A DNA stretch of 26,604 bases. Source: a virus. The stretch is taken from positions 1 through 26,604 of the IMG/VR virus record IMGVR_UViG_3300030102_002434; one strand, written 5' to 3'. Below, piece after piece: positions 1-8,323 of the stretch (position 1 is the first letter of the stretch; each line of letters starts with the position of its first letter). Made by a program: the position numbers and the translations under genes. The notes beneath the pieces are model-generated. The model was not told the DNA's origin. It saw only the letters and a list, made by a program, of their open reading frames with translations, and did no database searches.

Positions 1-21
1 CGCAACCCGTTCAAAGATTAG
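1..21 (+). CDS. 3' end of an upstream gene (partial, tentative)
   Basis: Frame 1 reads RNPFKD followed by TAG, so a gene entering from the left may end here, 16 bases before the next ATG. Six residues cannot identify it; a capsid or other head gene would be expected at this place in a podovirus. Frame 2 is also open from the edge into the next gene, so the boundary is not certain. Confidence 0.3.
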   Translation, partial: RNPFKD

Positions 22-37
22 CAAAGGTAGCGTAAAG

Positions 38-469
38 ATGGCACTCCGTTGGCCTGATAAAGACCCTGATGAACTCCTAGACTACACTGTAGACTGGTCT
101 CGTTATCTTGACACGCTGACCATTGCGTCTGTTGAGTGGCGGTACGTGTTTAGCGAAGATGTTACTATAAGCACTGTTCTACGGAAAAAGGGAACAGAGT
201 CTGACGCTTTGTCTGCCAGTTCTAACATCGATACGAAAGGCGACGACGATCCCAGCACATCTGAGGATGAGTCAAATCCTGTGGGCGGACTAATCGTCAA
301 CAGCATACCCGCACCGACAAGCACGACTGCTTCTATTGTGTTGCAGGGTGGGGTGGCAAACAAAGACTACACTTTGATATGCGAGATTACAACCAGCACC
401 TCTGCCAAAACGAGTGCGGCAATCGTTACGAAGCGACTTATCAATTTGCGAGTGAGGGAGCGTAACTGA
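38..469 (+). CDS. Fibre-tail adaptor-like virion protein (Ig-like fold)
   Basis: A 143-residue protein. The N-terminus has the pattern of a short acidic lead-in, then a DYTVDWSRYL segment and an IASVEWRY strand. The C-terminal half is beta-strand rich, with TASIVLQGGVANKDYTLICE followed by a strand ending in LINLRVRER. This layout (WxxxL, a V-W strand, a VxLxGGxxGxxYxLxCxIxT core, and a terminal RxxxLRV strand) matches the small proteins annotated as phage fibre-tail adaptor proteins in podoviruses and siphoviruses. An acidic, Ser/Asp-rich loop at residues 64-82 is unusual. The chosen ATG follows AAAGGTAG. The gene is coupled to the next by a TGATG overlap, and lying directly before the adaptor and nozzle genes supports a tail-assembly role. 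The fold is inferred from pattern only. Confidence 0.55.
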   Translation: MALRWPDKDPDELLDYTVDWSRYLDTLTIASVEWRYVFSEDVTISTVLRKKGTESDALSASSNIDTKGDDDPSTSEDESNPVGGLIVNSIPAPTSTTASIVLQGGVANKDYTLICEITTSTSAKTSAAIVTKRLINLRVRERN

Positions 470-1149
470 TGCCCTACAACTATCTTGACATTGTAAATGA
501 AGTCAGCAGGCGGCTAAACGAAACCGAGTTGACAAGCACGAATTTTTCGACTGCAAAAGGTTTTTACTCGACTATCAAGGATTCTGTTAATTCATCAATT
601 CATGACATCAACCAGTATTATCTCTACTGGCCCTACAACCACAACTCGGATGAAATCACTCTGGTTGCCGGGGAGACCCGTTACTCGTTTGCAGACGAGG
701 CTAAGTATGTGGATTTCAACACATTCCGGGTAAAGCGTGACAGTAGCTTGAACGTAGGCAGCGCACGTAAGCTGCGTAAGATCACCTATGTCGAGTACGT
801 CGAGCGGTACATCGATCAAGAAGACGAAACAGATACGTCAAAAGGCGGTGTTCCAGAATTTGTATTTCGTTCGCAAGACGGCTACTTTGGCATCGTGCCC
901 ATGCCCGACAAGGCATACGCCGTAGAGTATGAATATTTTATGCACCCTGTAGGTTTGTCGCTTCACGACGACGTGCCCACGATCCCGGAACCGTACAAAC
1001 ACGTGATTGTAGATGGGGCTATGTACTACTGTTACATGTTCCGCGACAACATGGAAATGGCGTCCATAACCAAAAACAAGTTTGATGAAGGCATGAAGAA
1101 CATGCGTAAGATACTTGTAAACGAAAACTATTATGTGAGGGCAACCTAA
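469..1149 (+). CDS. Head-tail adaptor / tail tubular protein A-like connector
   Basis: A 226-residue protein closely resembling the podovirus adaptor family (T7 gp11-like, SU10-type adaptor). The N-terminus is helical (YLDIVNEVSRRLNETEL), followed by SINxxIxDIN-like and WPYN segments. A beta region covers residues 60-145, and PEFVFRSQDGYFGIVPMPDK and a VEYEYF strand are typical of the family. The C-terminal helical part has IPEPYKHVIVDGAMYYCYMF. In this family the protein forms a ring below the portal and docks the tail nozzle. Start: the ATG overlaps the preceding stop (TGATG) and follows GTGAGGGAG. The nozzle gene begins 2 bases after its stop, the usual gene order. Confidence 0.8.
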   Translation: MPYNYLDIVNEVSRRLNETELTSTNFSTAKGFYSTIKDSVNSSIHDINQYYLYWPYNHNSDEITLVAGETRYSFADEAKYVDFNTFRVKRDSSLNVGSARKLRKITYVEYVERYIDQEDETDTSKGGVPEFVFRSQDGYFGIVPMPDKAYAVEYEYFMHPVGLSLHDDVPTIPEPYKHVIVDGAMYYCYMFRDNMEMASITKNKFDEGMKNMRKILVNENYYVRAT

Positions 1150-1151
1150 AT

Positions 1152-3230
1152 ATGCCTGATCGTTGGCAGACATACGGAATAGAATTTCGTGGTGGTTTGA
1201 TATCGAACCTCAGCCCTCTGCAGCACGGTGTTGCTGCTCCCGGTTCAGCCCGTGTTATGAATAACTACGAGCCGTCCACACAAGGCGGCTACAGGCGTAT
1301 TGAGGGATTTACCAAATACAACACAAACGAGGTCACAGGACAGGGAAATGTTCTGGGAGTGGTCTTGTACAACGATACGGCTGTTGTGGCGCGGGATCAG
1401 TCGGCAGGTAATCCAAGACTTTACAGCGCAAGCAAGGGGTCGGGTTCGTGGACAGATTTGTCTGCAGAGGTGGCCACCGCAGTAGTAAACGGGACCGTTA
1501 GCAGTAATACAAATGTCGCTGTTGACGGGAACTCCGGCACCATTGAGGTAGGTGATACGGTCACGGGCACTGGTATTTCGGGAACCGTGACGGTAAGCAC
1601 TGTCACAGATCAGAACAATATTGTGCTGAATACGGCAGTTTCTCTTTCTGACGACGTGGCTTTAACTTTTACAAAGCCTGTTTTGACGTTAGGTGCAAAT
1701 TCAGGAAAAGTACGATTTGCAAAGTACAACTTTGACGGCACTGACAAGCTGTTTATCGTAGATGGTGTAGGGTACCCGTTTGTTTTGAGCGGGACCGCTG
1801 CAAGCGGATTAACTCAACTGTCAACCCCTACCGACATCCAAGGTGCAGGTTTTGTAGTAGCCTTTAAGAACCACATTTTCGTTGCGAATGGTCAAAATGT
1901 TGTTTATTCAGCCCCATACTCCGATAGTGACTTTACAGATGGGTCTGGCGGTGGTATAATCAACATAGGTGCAACTGTAACTGATCTAATTGTTTTTAGG
2001 GAACAGTTGATCATTTTCGCAGAGGACAGGATTTTACGGCTAGTCGGCAGCAGTCAACTAGATTTTCAGCTACAACCGATTGCAGATGATATAGGTTGTG
2101 TGGAGCCAGATACGGCACAGGAAATATCTGGAGACATCATATTCTTGGGGCCGGACGGTTTGCGTACGGTTGCGGCCACGGAACGAAATCAGGACTTTGA
2201 ATTGGCGTCTGTATCCAAGCCTATTCAAAAGCAGATGGTTCAACTGACATCCCGAAACAGTTCTTTTGCATCTGTAGTTATCCGGGAGAAGTCCCAGTAT
2301 AGACTTTTTGGGTTCACAAGGTCGGTTGCAGCGGGAACATCCAAAGGAATTATTGGCACACAACTTCAAGGCGAACGGGGAGTAGGCTTAAACTGGGCAG
2401 AGACAACGGGCATCAAGGCGTTTGTTGCAGATTCCACTTACACAGGCACGACAGAAACCATCCTGTTTGCAAATAACGATGGTTATGTGTATTTGATGGA
2501 ATCGGGAAATAGCTTTGACGGGGACTCTATCCCTTCGACTTTCTCTACGCCATACTTTCCGATTAGTGATGCAAAGCTCCGCAAGACTATCTACAAGGCA
2601 ACAATTTATACAGAGTCTCAGGGTACAGTCGCTTTATCCCTAAACTTAAAATACGATCTGAGTGAAGAGGGGGTTATTGAGCCAAACACTCTTCAGTTGG
2701 AAAACACATCATCTGCAGGCGGTGTGTTTATCTTTGGAGCGCCAAATGTACAGTTTGCAGACGGGGCCAAGATAAACAATGGTGGCGGATATTCGACAGG
2801 CGCATCAAGTATGGTTGTTGATTTAATGTCGTTGGACAGTACCTCATCCCCGACCCTAGCTTCCGGGGATACATTTCAGATTATAACGAGCAGCGCATCG
2901 TCTGCAAACTTTAAAAAGACGTACACCCTATCCAGCACCCCCACAATAACAGGTGATGCAACTGTAACTCCGTCTACGGCAACAACCACTCTTGCATTTA
3001 CTCCAACTTTAGCAGCCGACGTATCAGACAACGACAGCATTATTTTCACCAGCGTTGGCGGGATTGACAATACTTCAGTGTACAGTGGAGAAAGTTTGAA
3101 GTCGATCTTTGACAGCCAAACATTGGGGTCGGGGTTCACCGTATCTTTGCAATTTAGCAGCACAGATACCAATCCACCCTATTCACTCGACTCAGCAGTT
3201 CTTGAATACGGCCAGTACGGAAGAAGGTAA
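1152..3230 (+). CDS. Tail nozzle / tail tubular protein B-like protein
   Basis: A 692-residue, beta-rich protein. The N-terminus has the nozzle-family signature: FRGGLISNLSPLQHG, then PGSARVMNNYEPS and GGYRRIEGF. Residues 60-450 contain repeated strands with surface and blade-like motifs, such as KLFIVDGVGYPFV, KNHIFVANGQNVVY and REQLIIFAEDRILRL, as in T7 gp12-type propellers. The C-terminal 230 residues are Ser/Thr-rich and end in YGQYGRR, a common tail-nozzle ending. In the virion it would form the distal tube and carry the fibres. The start follows GAGGG at 10 bases spacing. It lies between the adaptor and the fibre gene, as in T7-like genomes. A sigma70-like sequence lies inside it (see findings). 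Confidence 0.8.
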   Translation: MPDRWQTYGIEFRGGLISNLSPLQHGVAAPGSARVMNNYEPSTQGGYRRIEGFTKYNTNEVTGQGNVLGVVLYNDTAVVARDQSAGNPRLYSASKGSGSWTDLSAEVATAVVNGTVSSNTNVAVDGNSGTIEVGDTVTGTGISGTVTVSTVTDQNNIVLNTAVSLSDDVALTFTKPVLTLGANSGKVRFAKYNFDGTDKLFIVDGVGYPFVLSGTAASGLTQLSTPTDIQGAGFVVAFKNHIFVANGQNVVYSAPYSDSDFTDGSGGGIINIGATVTDLIVFREQLIIFAEDRILRLVGSSQLDFQLQPIADDIGCVEPDTAQEISGDIIFLGPDGLRTVAATERNQDFELASVSKPIQKQMVQLTSRNSSFASVVIREKSQYRLFGFTRSVAAGTSKGIIGTQLQGERGVGLNWAETTGIKAFVADSTYTGTTETILFANNDGYVYLMESGNSFDGDSIPSTFSTPYFPISDAKLRKTIYKATIYTESQGTVALSLNLKYDLSEEGVIEPNTLQLENTSSAGGVFIFGAPNVQFADGAKINNGGGYSTGASSMVVDLMSLDSTSSPTLASGDTFQIITSSASSANFKKTYTLSSTPTITGDATVTPSTATTTLAFTPTLAADVSDNDSIIFTSVGGIDNTSVYSGESLKSIFDSQTLGSGFTVSLQFSSTDTNPPYSLDSAVLEYGQYGRR

Positions 3231-3236
3231 AACACT

Positions 3237-5384
3237 ATGGCAGGCTATACACGAAACGATACAGCAGGCAACATCGCAGATGGTAACATAATCAGCGCGG
3301 CTCCTATCGACGGAGAGTTTGACGCTATTGAAAGCGCGTTTAATTCATCAACAGGACACACCCACGATGGCACTGCAGCTAACGGGGGTCGCGTAACCAA
3401 GCTGGGGCCGTCCGGAGAACTCACGCAAGCTGGCAGTGCGCTGACAGTGACAACAAGTGTTGAGGTTTCAACAGATAAGCACATCCAATTCCGAGACAGC
3501 GGGATCACGGTTAAGTCTGGTGCTGATGGTCAGTTGGATATCGATGCAGATGGCGAAGTTGAGATTGTTTCGCCTACTGTAGATATAGACGCCTCTACAG
3601 CCGTCACTATCGATACAGCAACCCTGACTATTACGGGTGCTGCTAACGTGACAGGTGATCTCGACGTTGATAACATTAACATCGATGGTAACACCATTAT
3701 TTCAACAGACACTGATGGCAACATTGCTCTCACCCCTAATGGAACTGGTGAAGTAGACATCAGCAAAGTAGACATTGACAGTGGTGCGATTGACGGCGTG
3801 ACACTCGGTACGAACAGTGCCGTCACTGAGGCGCAGATTGATAACATCAACATCAACGGCAACGCAATCACCTCTACAGATACAAACGGTAATATTGCTC
3901 TCACGCCCAATGGAACTGGCGACGTGCAACTTGACGCTGATACTATCCGTGTCGGCGACAGCAACGCTGACGTTACAATCACAACGAACGGTACAGGCGA
4001 TCTTACGCTGAATACCAACGCCGGTACAGACTCCGGATCGATTGTAATTGCGGATGCCGCAAATGGTGATATCAGTCTGTCCCCTAATGGTACAGGCACA
4101 GTTGTAATTAACACAGACCTCGACGTAGACAATATCAACATCAACGGTAACACCGTTTCCTCTACGGATACGAATGGTAATATCGTAATCGCTCCGAATG
4201 GAACCGGCGACGTGCAACTCGACGCAGACACGGTTCGTGTCGGTGACAGTAACGCCGATGCTACAATCACCACAAACGGTACAGGTGATTTGACCCTCAG
4301 CACAAACTCCGGCACGGACTCTAGCACTATTGCCATAGCTGACGCGGCAAATGGGGACGTTACACTCGACCTGAACGGCACGGCTAACCTTAACGTAGAT
4401 AGCTCAAGCACATCCGGCAAGATACTTTATACGCTGACAGAGGCCAGTGCCACGGCAGGGCCTGTTTTAGATTTGTTCAGAAGCAGCAGTTCTCCTGCTG
4501 ACGATGATGAACTGGGTCAAATTCAGTTCAGCGGTAAAGATAGTGGCGGGGGAACAAACACTTACGCAACTATAACGGGACAAATTGAAGACGCCTCTGC
4601 CGGAAGTGAAAACGGAATTATAAAGTTTGATGTAGAGGGAATTACCACAGACTACGGCCACGGCATATATGAGTCTCTGGCTATCCGTGCCGGAAGCGGC
4701 GGCTTCCCTATTGTGTATTTTGGGCACGGATCAACCCAGCTACAATGGCACAAATGGGGTGGCAATTCTTCAAACGGAAGCTTGACCTTAAGACCGGCTG
4801 CACCAGCAGTTAACAACGATAGAACGATAGAACTTCCGGATCAGAGCGGCATACTGGGATACGTTGCACTCAGTACCACAACCGTATCGTCTGCAGTGGC
4901 AGATATCACATTTGATAATCTAAGCACAACATTTGATACGTTTGTATTCCACATGAATCTTCACCCGGCCACAGACAATGTAGGACTCAGGGCACAATTC
5001 TTGGATTCTTCTGGAACCGCGATTTCTGGGGCGTCGGATTACGGTTACGGTTACCATGTGAATCAGGCAATCATTGGGGCTGATAACAGCGAAGCTCATA
5101 TGAGGCTTGGACATCAGGCTATTGGCAATGGGTCTCACGAGGGACTTAGGATATCCGGAACGCTGATGGGTAGAAACTACGCAACTGGCACAACCGACTC
5201 TATGCCCCCTGTATTTTTCGGTCAGTATCAAAGTTTTGATCAAGCAGCGACTCCTCAAGGCGGAGCCTTTAATGGTGGTCTAGGTTCTGCAAATCAACAA
5301 ACGATTAGAGGAATTAAATTCTTCTTTGATTCTGGCGATATTGAAGCGGGTTCAATTAGCATATTTGGTATCCAAGCAAACTAA
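3237..5384 (+). CDS. Tail fibre protein with repeated beta modules
   Basis: A 715-residue fibre. The N-terminus (residues 1-65) includes DGEFDAIESAFN and GHTHDG, an attachment-type start common in marine phage fibres. Residues 85-390 are a low-complexity shaft of short beta repeats: variants of NINI(D/N)GN, STDT(D/N)GNI and PNGTG(E/D)V alternate with RVGDSNAD and TTNGTGDLTL. Residues 395-530 form a globular beta segment ending in RTIELPDQSG. The last 180 residues (VSSAVADITFDNLST onward) are a distinct C-terminal domain likely to contact the receptor. No endosialidase, pectate-lyase or self-cleaving chaperone motif was recognised. The start follows AAGAAGGT. It sits just after the nozzle, to which such fibres attach. 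The receptor cannot be predicted. Confidence 0.8.
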   Translation: MAGYTRNDTAGNIADGNIISAAPIDGEFDAIESAFNSSTGHTHDGTAANGGRVTKLGPSGELTQAGSALTVTTSVEVSTDKHIQFRDSGITVKSGADGQLDIDADGEVEIVSPTVDIDASTAVTIDTATLTITGAANVTGDLDVDNINIDGNTIISTDTDGNIALTPNGTGEVDISKVDIDSGAIDGVTLGTNSAVTEAQIDNININGNAITSTDTNGNIALTPNGTGDVQLDADTIRVGDSNADVTITTNGTGDLTLNTNAGTDSGSIVIADAANGDISLSPNGTGTVVINTDLDVDNININGNTVSSTDTNGNIVIAPNGTGDVQLDADTVRVGDSNADATITTNGTGDLTLSTNSGTDSSTIAIADAANGDVTLDLNGTANLNVDSSSTSGKILYTLTEASATAGPVLDLFRSSSSPADDDELGQIQFSGKDSGGGTNTYATITGQIEDASAGSENGIIKFDVEGITTDYGHGIYESLAIRAGSGGFPIVYFGHGSTQLQWHKWGGNSSNGSLTLRPAAPAVNNDRTIELPDQSGILGYVALSTTTVSSAVADITFDNLSTTFDTFVFHMNLHPATDNVGLRAQFLDSSGTAISGASDYGYGYHVNQAIIGADNSEAHMRLGHQAIGNGSHEGLRISGTLMGRNYATGTTDSMPPVFFGQYQSFDQAATPQGGAFNGGLGSANQQTIRGIKFFFDSGDIEAGSISIFGIQAN
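3669..4384 (+). repeat. Direct repeats encoding the fibre shaft
   Basis: Imperfect direct repeats begin at 3669, 3840 and 4128, each starting with GA(T/C)AA(C/T)AT(T/C)AACATC. The copies at 3840 and 4128 are 288 bases apart and are alignable across roughly 255 bases, differing mainly at third codon positions. The copy at 3669 is shorter (171 bases to the next). The reading frame is preserved throughout, so these are coding shaft modules and not a CRISPR array or an element. Confidence 0.8.
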
Positions 5385-5400
5385 ATAGCAAGAGGTAACT

Positions 5401-5700
5401 ATGAAAAGATTGGTCGTGGATTTTTCAGATGCTAACGATGGCGGGGCTTACACGGGTTCGCAGGTCGTCGATTTAACATCCGATGAAATTTCTGAAAAAG
5501 AATCGCAGAGCCGCTCGGATGAGCAGCGGGGACTAGATGTGATAAGACTGGAACGTGATAAGCGTTTGTCCGAAACCGATTGGTGGGCTTCCTCAGATCG
5601 CACAATGACAGCAGAAGAAACTGCTTATCGCCAAGCCTTGCGCGACATAACAAAAACGCACAACAATCCACGCACCGTGGTGTGGCCTACCAAGCCGTAA
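5401..5700 (+). CDS. Tail assembly chaperone-like protein (Phage_tail_APC type)
   Basis: A 99-residue protein. Residues 50-90 carry the family pattern: a basic/acidic helix with RDKRLSETDWWASSD, then AYRQALRDI, and a terminal segment ending VVWPTKP. This R-D-x-x-L-x-x-[ST]-D-W ... YRQ-x-L-R-D-I pattern is the hallmark of Phage_tail_APC (Pfam PF16778) proteins found next to fibre genes. They are thought to assist tail or fibre assembly. The N-terminal 45 residues (KRLVVDF, QVVDLTSDEIS) are variable in the family. The ATG follows AGAGGT. Lying immediately after the fibre supports a fibre-linked role, though whether it is a chaperone or a minor component is not settled by the sequence. Confidence 0.65.
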   Translation: MKRLVVDFSDANDGGAYTGSQVVDLTSDEISEKESQSRSDEQRGLDVIRLERDKRLSETDWWASSDRTMTAEETAYRQALRDITKTHNNPRTVVWPTKP

Positions 5701-5704
5701 TTCT

Positions 5705-5911
5705 ATGAGGCTAGAGCAAACAGTGGAACCCCTTCTCAAGACACAGCTAGAACTAGAGGCACACGAAAAAGAGTGTGCTATCCGGTATGCTGCGGTTCAA
5801 GATCGACTCGACTCGTTGGACAAGCGCATGTGGCGTCTTGAGGCAATGATTATGGGGAGTACCATTCTTGTTGTAGCAATGGTAGTCTCAGTGTTTATGG
5901 GAATTAGATAA
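5705..5911 (+). CDS. Small single-TM protein, holin/XhlA-like
   Basis: A 68-residue protein with an N-terminal amphipathic, coiled-coil-like stretch (residues 8-46, heptad-like in DRLDSLDKRMWRLEAMI). One C-terminal membrane segment follows (residues 50-66, STILVVAMVVSVFMGIR). This helix-plus-C-terminal-TM layout is that of XhlA/hemolysin-type proteins and some small holins, so a lysis role is possible. No endolysin or spanin gene is seen beside it in this window, which weakens the lysis assignment. A membrane-linked tail or ejection role is an alternative. The start lies 4 bases after the previous stop with only a weak ribosome site, so expression may depend on coupling. Confidence 0.45.
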   Translation: MRLEQTVEPLLKTQLELEAHEKECAIRYAAVQDRLDSLDKRMWRLEAMIMGSTILVVAMVVSVFMGIR

Positions 5912-5913
5912 CG

Positions 5914-7260
5914 ATGGCAGCAATCACAACAGACGAACAGCTAAGTTCAGAAATAACAAAGCAGGCAGGTACAGACGTTGCAGATGTGAAGTCAACTCTT
6001 ATCGGCACACCGGGAGCGGGAGAAGAAATCTCACAAGGAACCGGTCAACTTTCTGATCTGGAATCTTTATCCACTTTCCAAGCTGACGAAACGGGCTTGA
6101 GTACGACAATTCCAACAGCACCCGGTTCGGATGTAGGGCAGATTGGTGAAATCTCCGACATCACTTCCGGCTTGGAAGACCTCGGCCCGATGGATTCCGC
6201 GCAATTCACACCAACTGACCCGTATGTTGATATGACTGGCGTCGAGGGCACTCTGTCACCGGGAGCCACAGCCGAGGCTGCACAAGCCGAACTCGACCCC
6301 CGCGCAACCGTCCAGTATCAACTCGGCGAAATCATGTCGAGCCTCGAAGAAGGTTCGCCGATGCCAGCGTGGGCATCCCCGCAAATTCGCAAGGTCAACG
6401 CCATCATGCAAGCCCGTGGTTTGGGTTCCTCGTCGATGGCAGCGGCGGCTATCACACAAGCCCTCATGGAATCCGGCATACAAATCGCCACACAGGATGC
6501 GAACAAGTATGCAACCATACAGTTGCAAAACTTGAGCAACCGGCAACAGACTGCTCTTGCGAACGCAGCACAGGTTGCTGCAATGGACAAGGCAAACCTT
6601 TCCGCCCGGTTGCAGGGAGCCGTCACCGAGGCGCAGGCTCTTCTCTCAGTAGACCTGAAAAACCTTGACAATAAACAAAAAAGTGATACACTAACATATA
6701 GTGCCCTTGTGCAGGGATTATTCAAAGATGCGGCTGAAGAAAACGCCCGTCTGCAATTCAATGCCAAGAACCAGTTGCAAGTAGACGAGTTTTTTGCCGA
6801 GTTGAGTTCGCAGGTTGAGACGGCCAACGCCAATCGGGTTGCGGCAATGCGTCAGTTCAATACCTCTGAATCAAATGCAATGTCGCAGTTCAATCAGCAG
6901 GTCGCAGATTCCCGCGACAAGTTCAACGCAAACATGGGATACGCTATAGATCAGTCTAACGCGGTGTGGCGTAGAGAGATTAACACTGCGGATACGGCAA
7001 CACAAAACGAAACAAACCGCATCAACGTACAGAACAGTTACAACGCCACACAAACTGCCTTAAACCAGTTGTGGCAGATATATCGCGACAACGCCTCTTG
7101 GAACTTTCAAAAGGGTGAGAACGCCCTACAGCGTGAACACGACTTTGGCACCATAGCCATTCAGTTCGCGAACTCAAAAGAGATGTACTCAAAAGAACAA
7201 AAGGACGCACTTGCAAGCGGCATTGGTAGCTGGCTTGCAAGCTGGGCAGCAGGAAGCTAA
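5914..7260 (+). CDS. Internal virion / ejection-type structural protein
   Basis: A 448-residue protein. Residues 1-125 are acidic, Gly/Ser/Thr-rich and probably disordered. From about residue 130 to the end it is almost entirely helical and rich in Gln, Ala and Asn, including RKVNAIMQARGLGSSSMAAA and long stretches with NRQQTALANAAQVAAM and QFN repeats. A short hydrophobic end (GIGSWLASWAAG) could be amphipathic. Such Ala/Gln/Asn-rich helical proteins after the fibre genes in marine podoviruses are usually internal virion proteins that leave the capsid with the DNA. No enzymatic motif is visible. It is coupled by TAATG to the next gene at 7260. Confidence 0.55.
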   Translation: MAAITTDEQLSSEITKQAGTDVADVKSTLIGTPGAGEEISQGTGQLSDLESLSTFQADETGLSTTIPTAPGSDVGQIGEISDITSGLEDLGPMDSAQFTPTDPYVDMTGVEGTLSPGATAEAAQAELDPRATVQYQLGEIMSSLEEGSPMPAWASPQIRKVNAIMQARGLGSSSMAAAAITQALMESGIQIATQDANKYATIQLQNLSNRQQTALANAAQVAAMDKANLSARLQGAVTEAQALLSVDLKNLDNKQKSDTLTYSALVQGLFKDAAEENARLQFNAKNQLQVDEFFAELSSQVETANANRVAAMRQFNTSESNAMSQFNQQVADSRDKFNANMGYAIDQSNAVWRREINTADTATQNETNRINVQNSYNATQTALNQLWQIYRDNASWNFQKGENALQREHDFGTIAIQFANSKEMYSKEQKDALASGIGSWLASWAAGS

Positions 7261-7769
7261 TGTCATTCAGCAAATTTTTCAATACCGTCACAAGCTATTT
7301 GGAACCCGTTGTTGACTTCGTTCTCGGCGACGAAATCATGACACCCGACTTGGCCCGCGCTGGGAAAGGTCCGCAGCGCGAGGGAGGCTTCTTGGGTGAT
7401 CTCGTGAAAGGTGGGGCTAAAGCTTATATGTCTATGTCTGAAAGGAACTCTGATGATCGGGCATTCCAATCTCCCGAGTACCGAGAGCCTACTATTCGTC
7501 GATATTCAGGTCAAGCACCCCGCGCCCAAGCACTCGCCCCCGCCCCGCAAATCTTAGGTGCTAGTGATCCGCGAGTTCGCAGGATGTTGACTAATCTTTC
7601 TAATAGAAATTATGCGAACGCTCAGATGAACCGTCTGTCTTCCGACATGCGGGTCGCCATAAACCGTCGCCAAGGGCAGCGCACCATTGGCTTGGATCGC
7701 CCCGCAACTCCACAGGTTCAAGAAGCGGCTCCTGCACAAGTTCGCAAACATTCACAGGATGTAACCTAA
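7260..7769 (+). CDS. Hypothetical virion-module protein (169 aa)
   Basis: Not recognised as a family. The N-terminus (SFSKFFNTVTSYLEPVVDFVLGDE) is amphipathic and aromatic, as at the start of some membrane-interacting ejection proteins. Residues 60-169 are basic, rich in Arg, Ala, Pro and Gln, and probably disordered, with RVRRMLTNLSNRNYANAQMN the most helical part. The start ATG shares its A with the upstream TAA, and the stop overlaps the next start in the same way. It is therefore one of a run of three tightly coupled virion genes. An internal or minor structural role is inferred from position only. Confidence 0.55.
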   Translation: MSFSKFFNTVTSYLEPVVDFVLGDEIMTPDLARAGKGPQREGGFLGDLVKGGAKAYMSMSERNSDDRAFQSPEYREPTIRRYSGQAPRAQALAPAPQILGASDPRVRRMLTNLSNRNYANAQMNRLSSDMRVAINRRQGQRTIGLDRPATPQVQEAAPAQVRKHSQDVT

Positions 7770-8323
7770 TGTCTGAAACAGATGCACAGATTCTCAACAG
7801 GGGTTCCGTCGAAAACACGGACCCCTTTGCCTATGCACCCCCGGGTCATTCCTTAACTATTGACAACTCACGCTGGCCGTGGGGCAAACCACCCCGGGAT
7901 GCCGATCCGGAAGTCGCCCTACAACGGGCTTTGGATGGACTGGAGAAGCCGTCTATAAAAGAAGAAATGATGAAGCTTCTGATGGTCGGCGTGTCCGTTG
8001 AGGTGCTTATTGAAGGATTTCTGTTGCAGGGGTTTCAAGAGGGAAAGTTTACTCCGGACGTTGCCGTGCTTATGAAACCGGTTCTCGGGCTTATGATTGC
8101 AGATATGGCAGAGGACGAGGGTATTCCGTTTCGCTTGTTTGAGAATGACGATGCCATGGACGAGGGTAAGATGGACGATAAAACCTTCTTCCGTATGATG
8201 AAAGAGAACAATCCTAGAATGTTTGAGTTTATCAGAGAAAAGGTCAATGCTCAAATCAGGGAGGGCAATATGCCTACCCAACCACAAGATAGCAATTTTT
8301 TAGAAATGGGGGGGTCTGAATAA
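7769..8323 (+). CDS. Hypothetical structural-module protein (184 aa)
   Basis: The N-terminal segment DPFAYAPPGHSLTIDNSRWPWGKPPR (residues 18-43; key residues P-P-G-H-S-L-T and W-P-W-x-x-P-P-R) is a signature I associate with hypothetical proteins of marine podo- and myoviruses. Residues 60-120 are helical and hydrophobic (MMKLLMVGVSVEVLIEGFLL, then VLMKPVLGLMIADMAEDEGI). The C-terminus is acidic and disordered. No catalytic motif is seen. The first ATG overlaps the previous TAA, and the stop overlaps the next ATG (TAATG), so translation is coupled on both sides. A virion or assembly role is likely from context, but the molecular function is unknown. Confidence 0.6.
   Translation: MSETDAQILNRGSVENTDPFAYAPPGHSLTIDNSRWPWGKPPRDADPEVALQRALDGLEKPSIKEEMMKLLMVGVSVEVLIEGFLLQGFQEGKFTPDVAVLMKPVLGLMIADMAEDEGIPFRLFENDDAMDEGKMDDKTFFRMMKENNPRMFEFIREKVNAQIREGNMPTQPQDSNFLEMGGSE

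Noticed and set aside
3669-4384. CRISPR-like repeat array
   Set aside because: Repeats are long, imperfect and in frame within a fibre gene, with no uniform repeat-spacer structure.
3530-4420. Long antisense open frame (296 aa) opposite the tail fibre
   Set aside because: It mirrors the fibre repeats; the Asp/Thr/Asn-rich codons of the sense strand avoid stops in this antisense frame. No ribosome site or protein-like character was seen.
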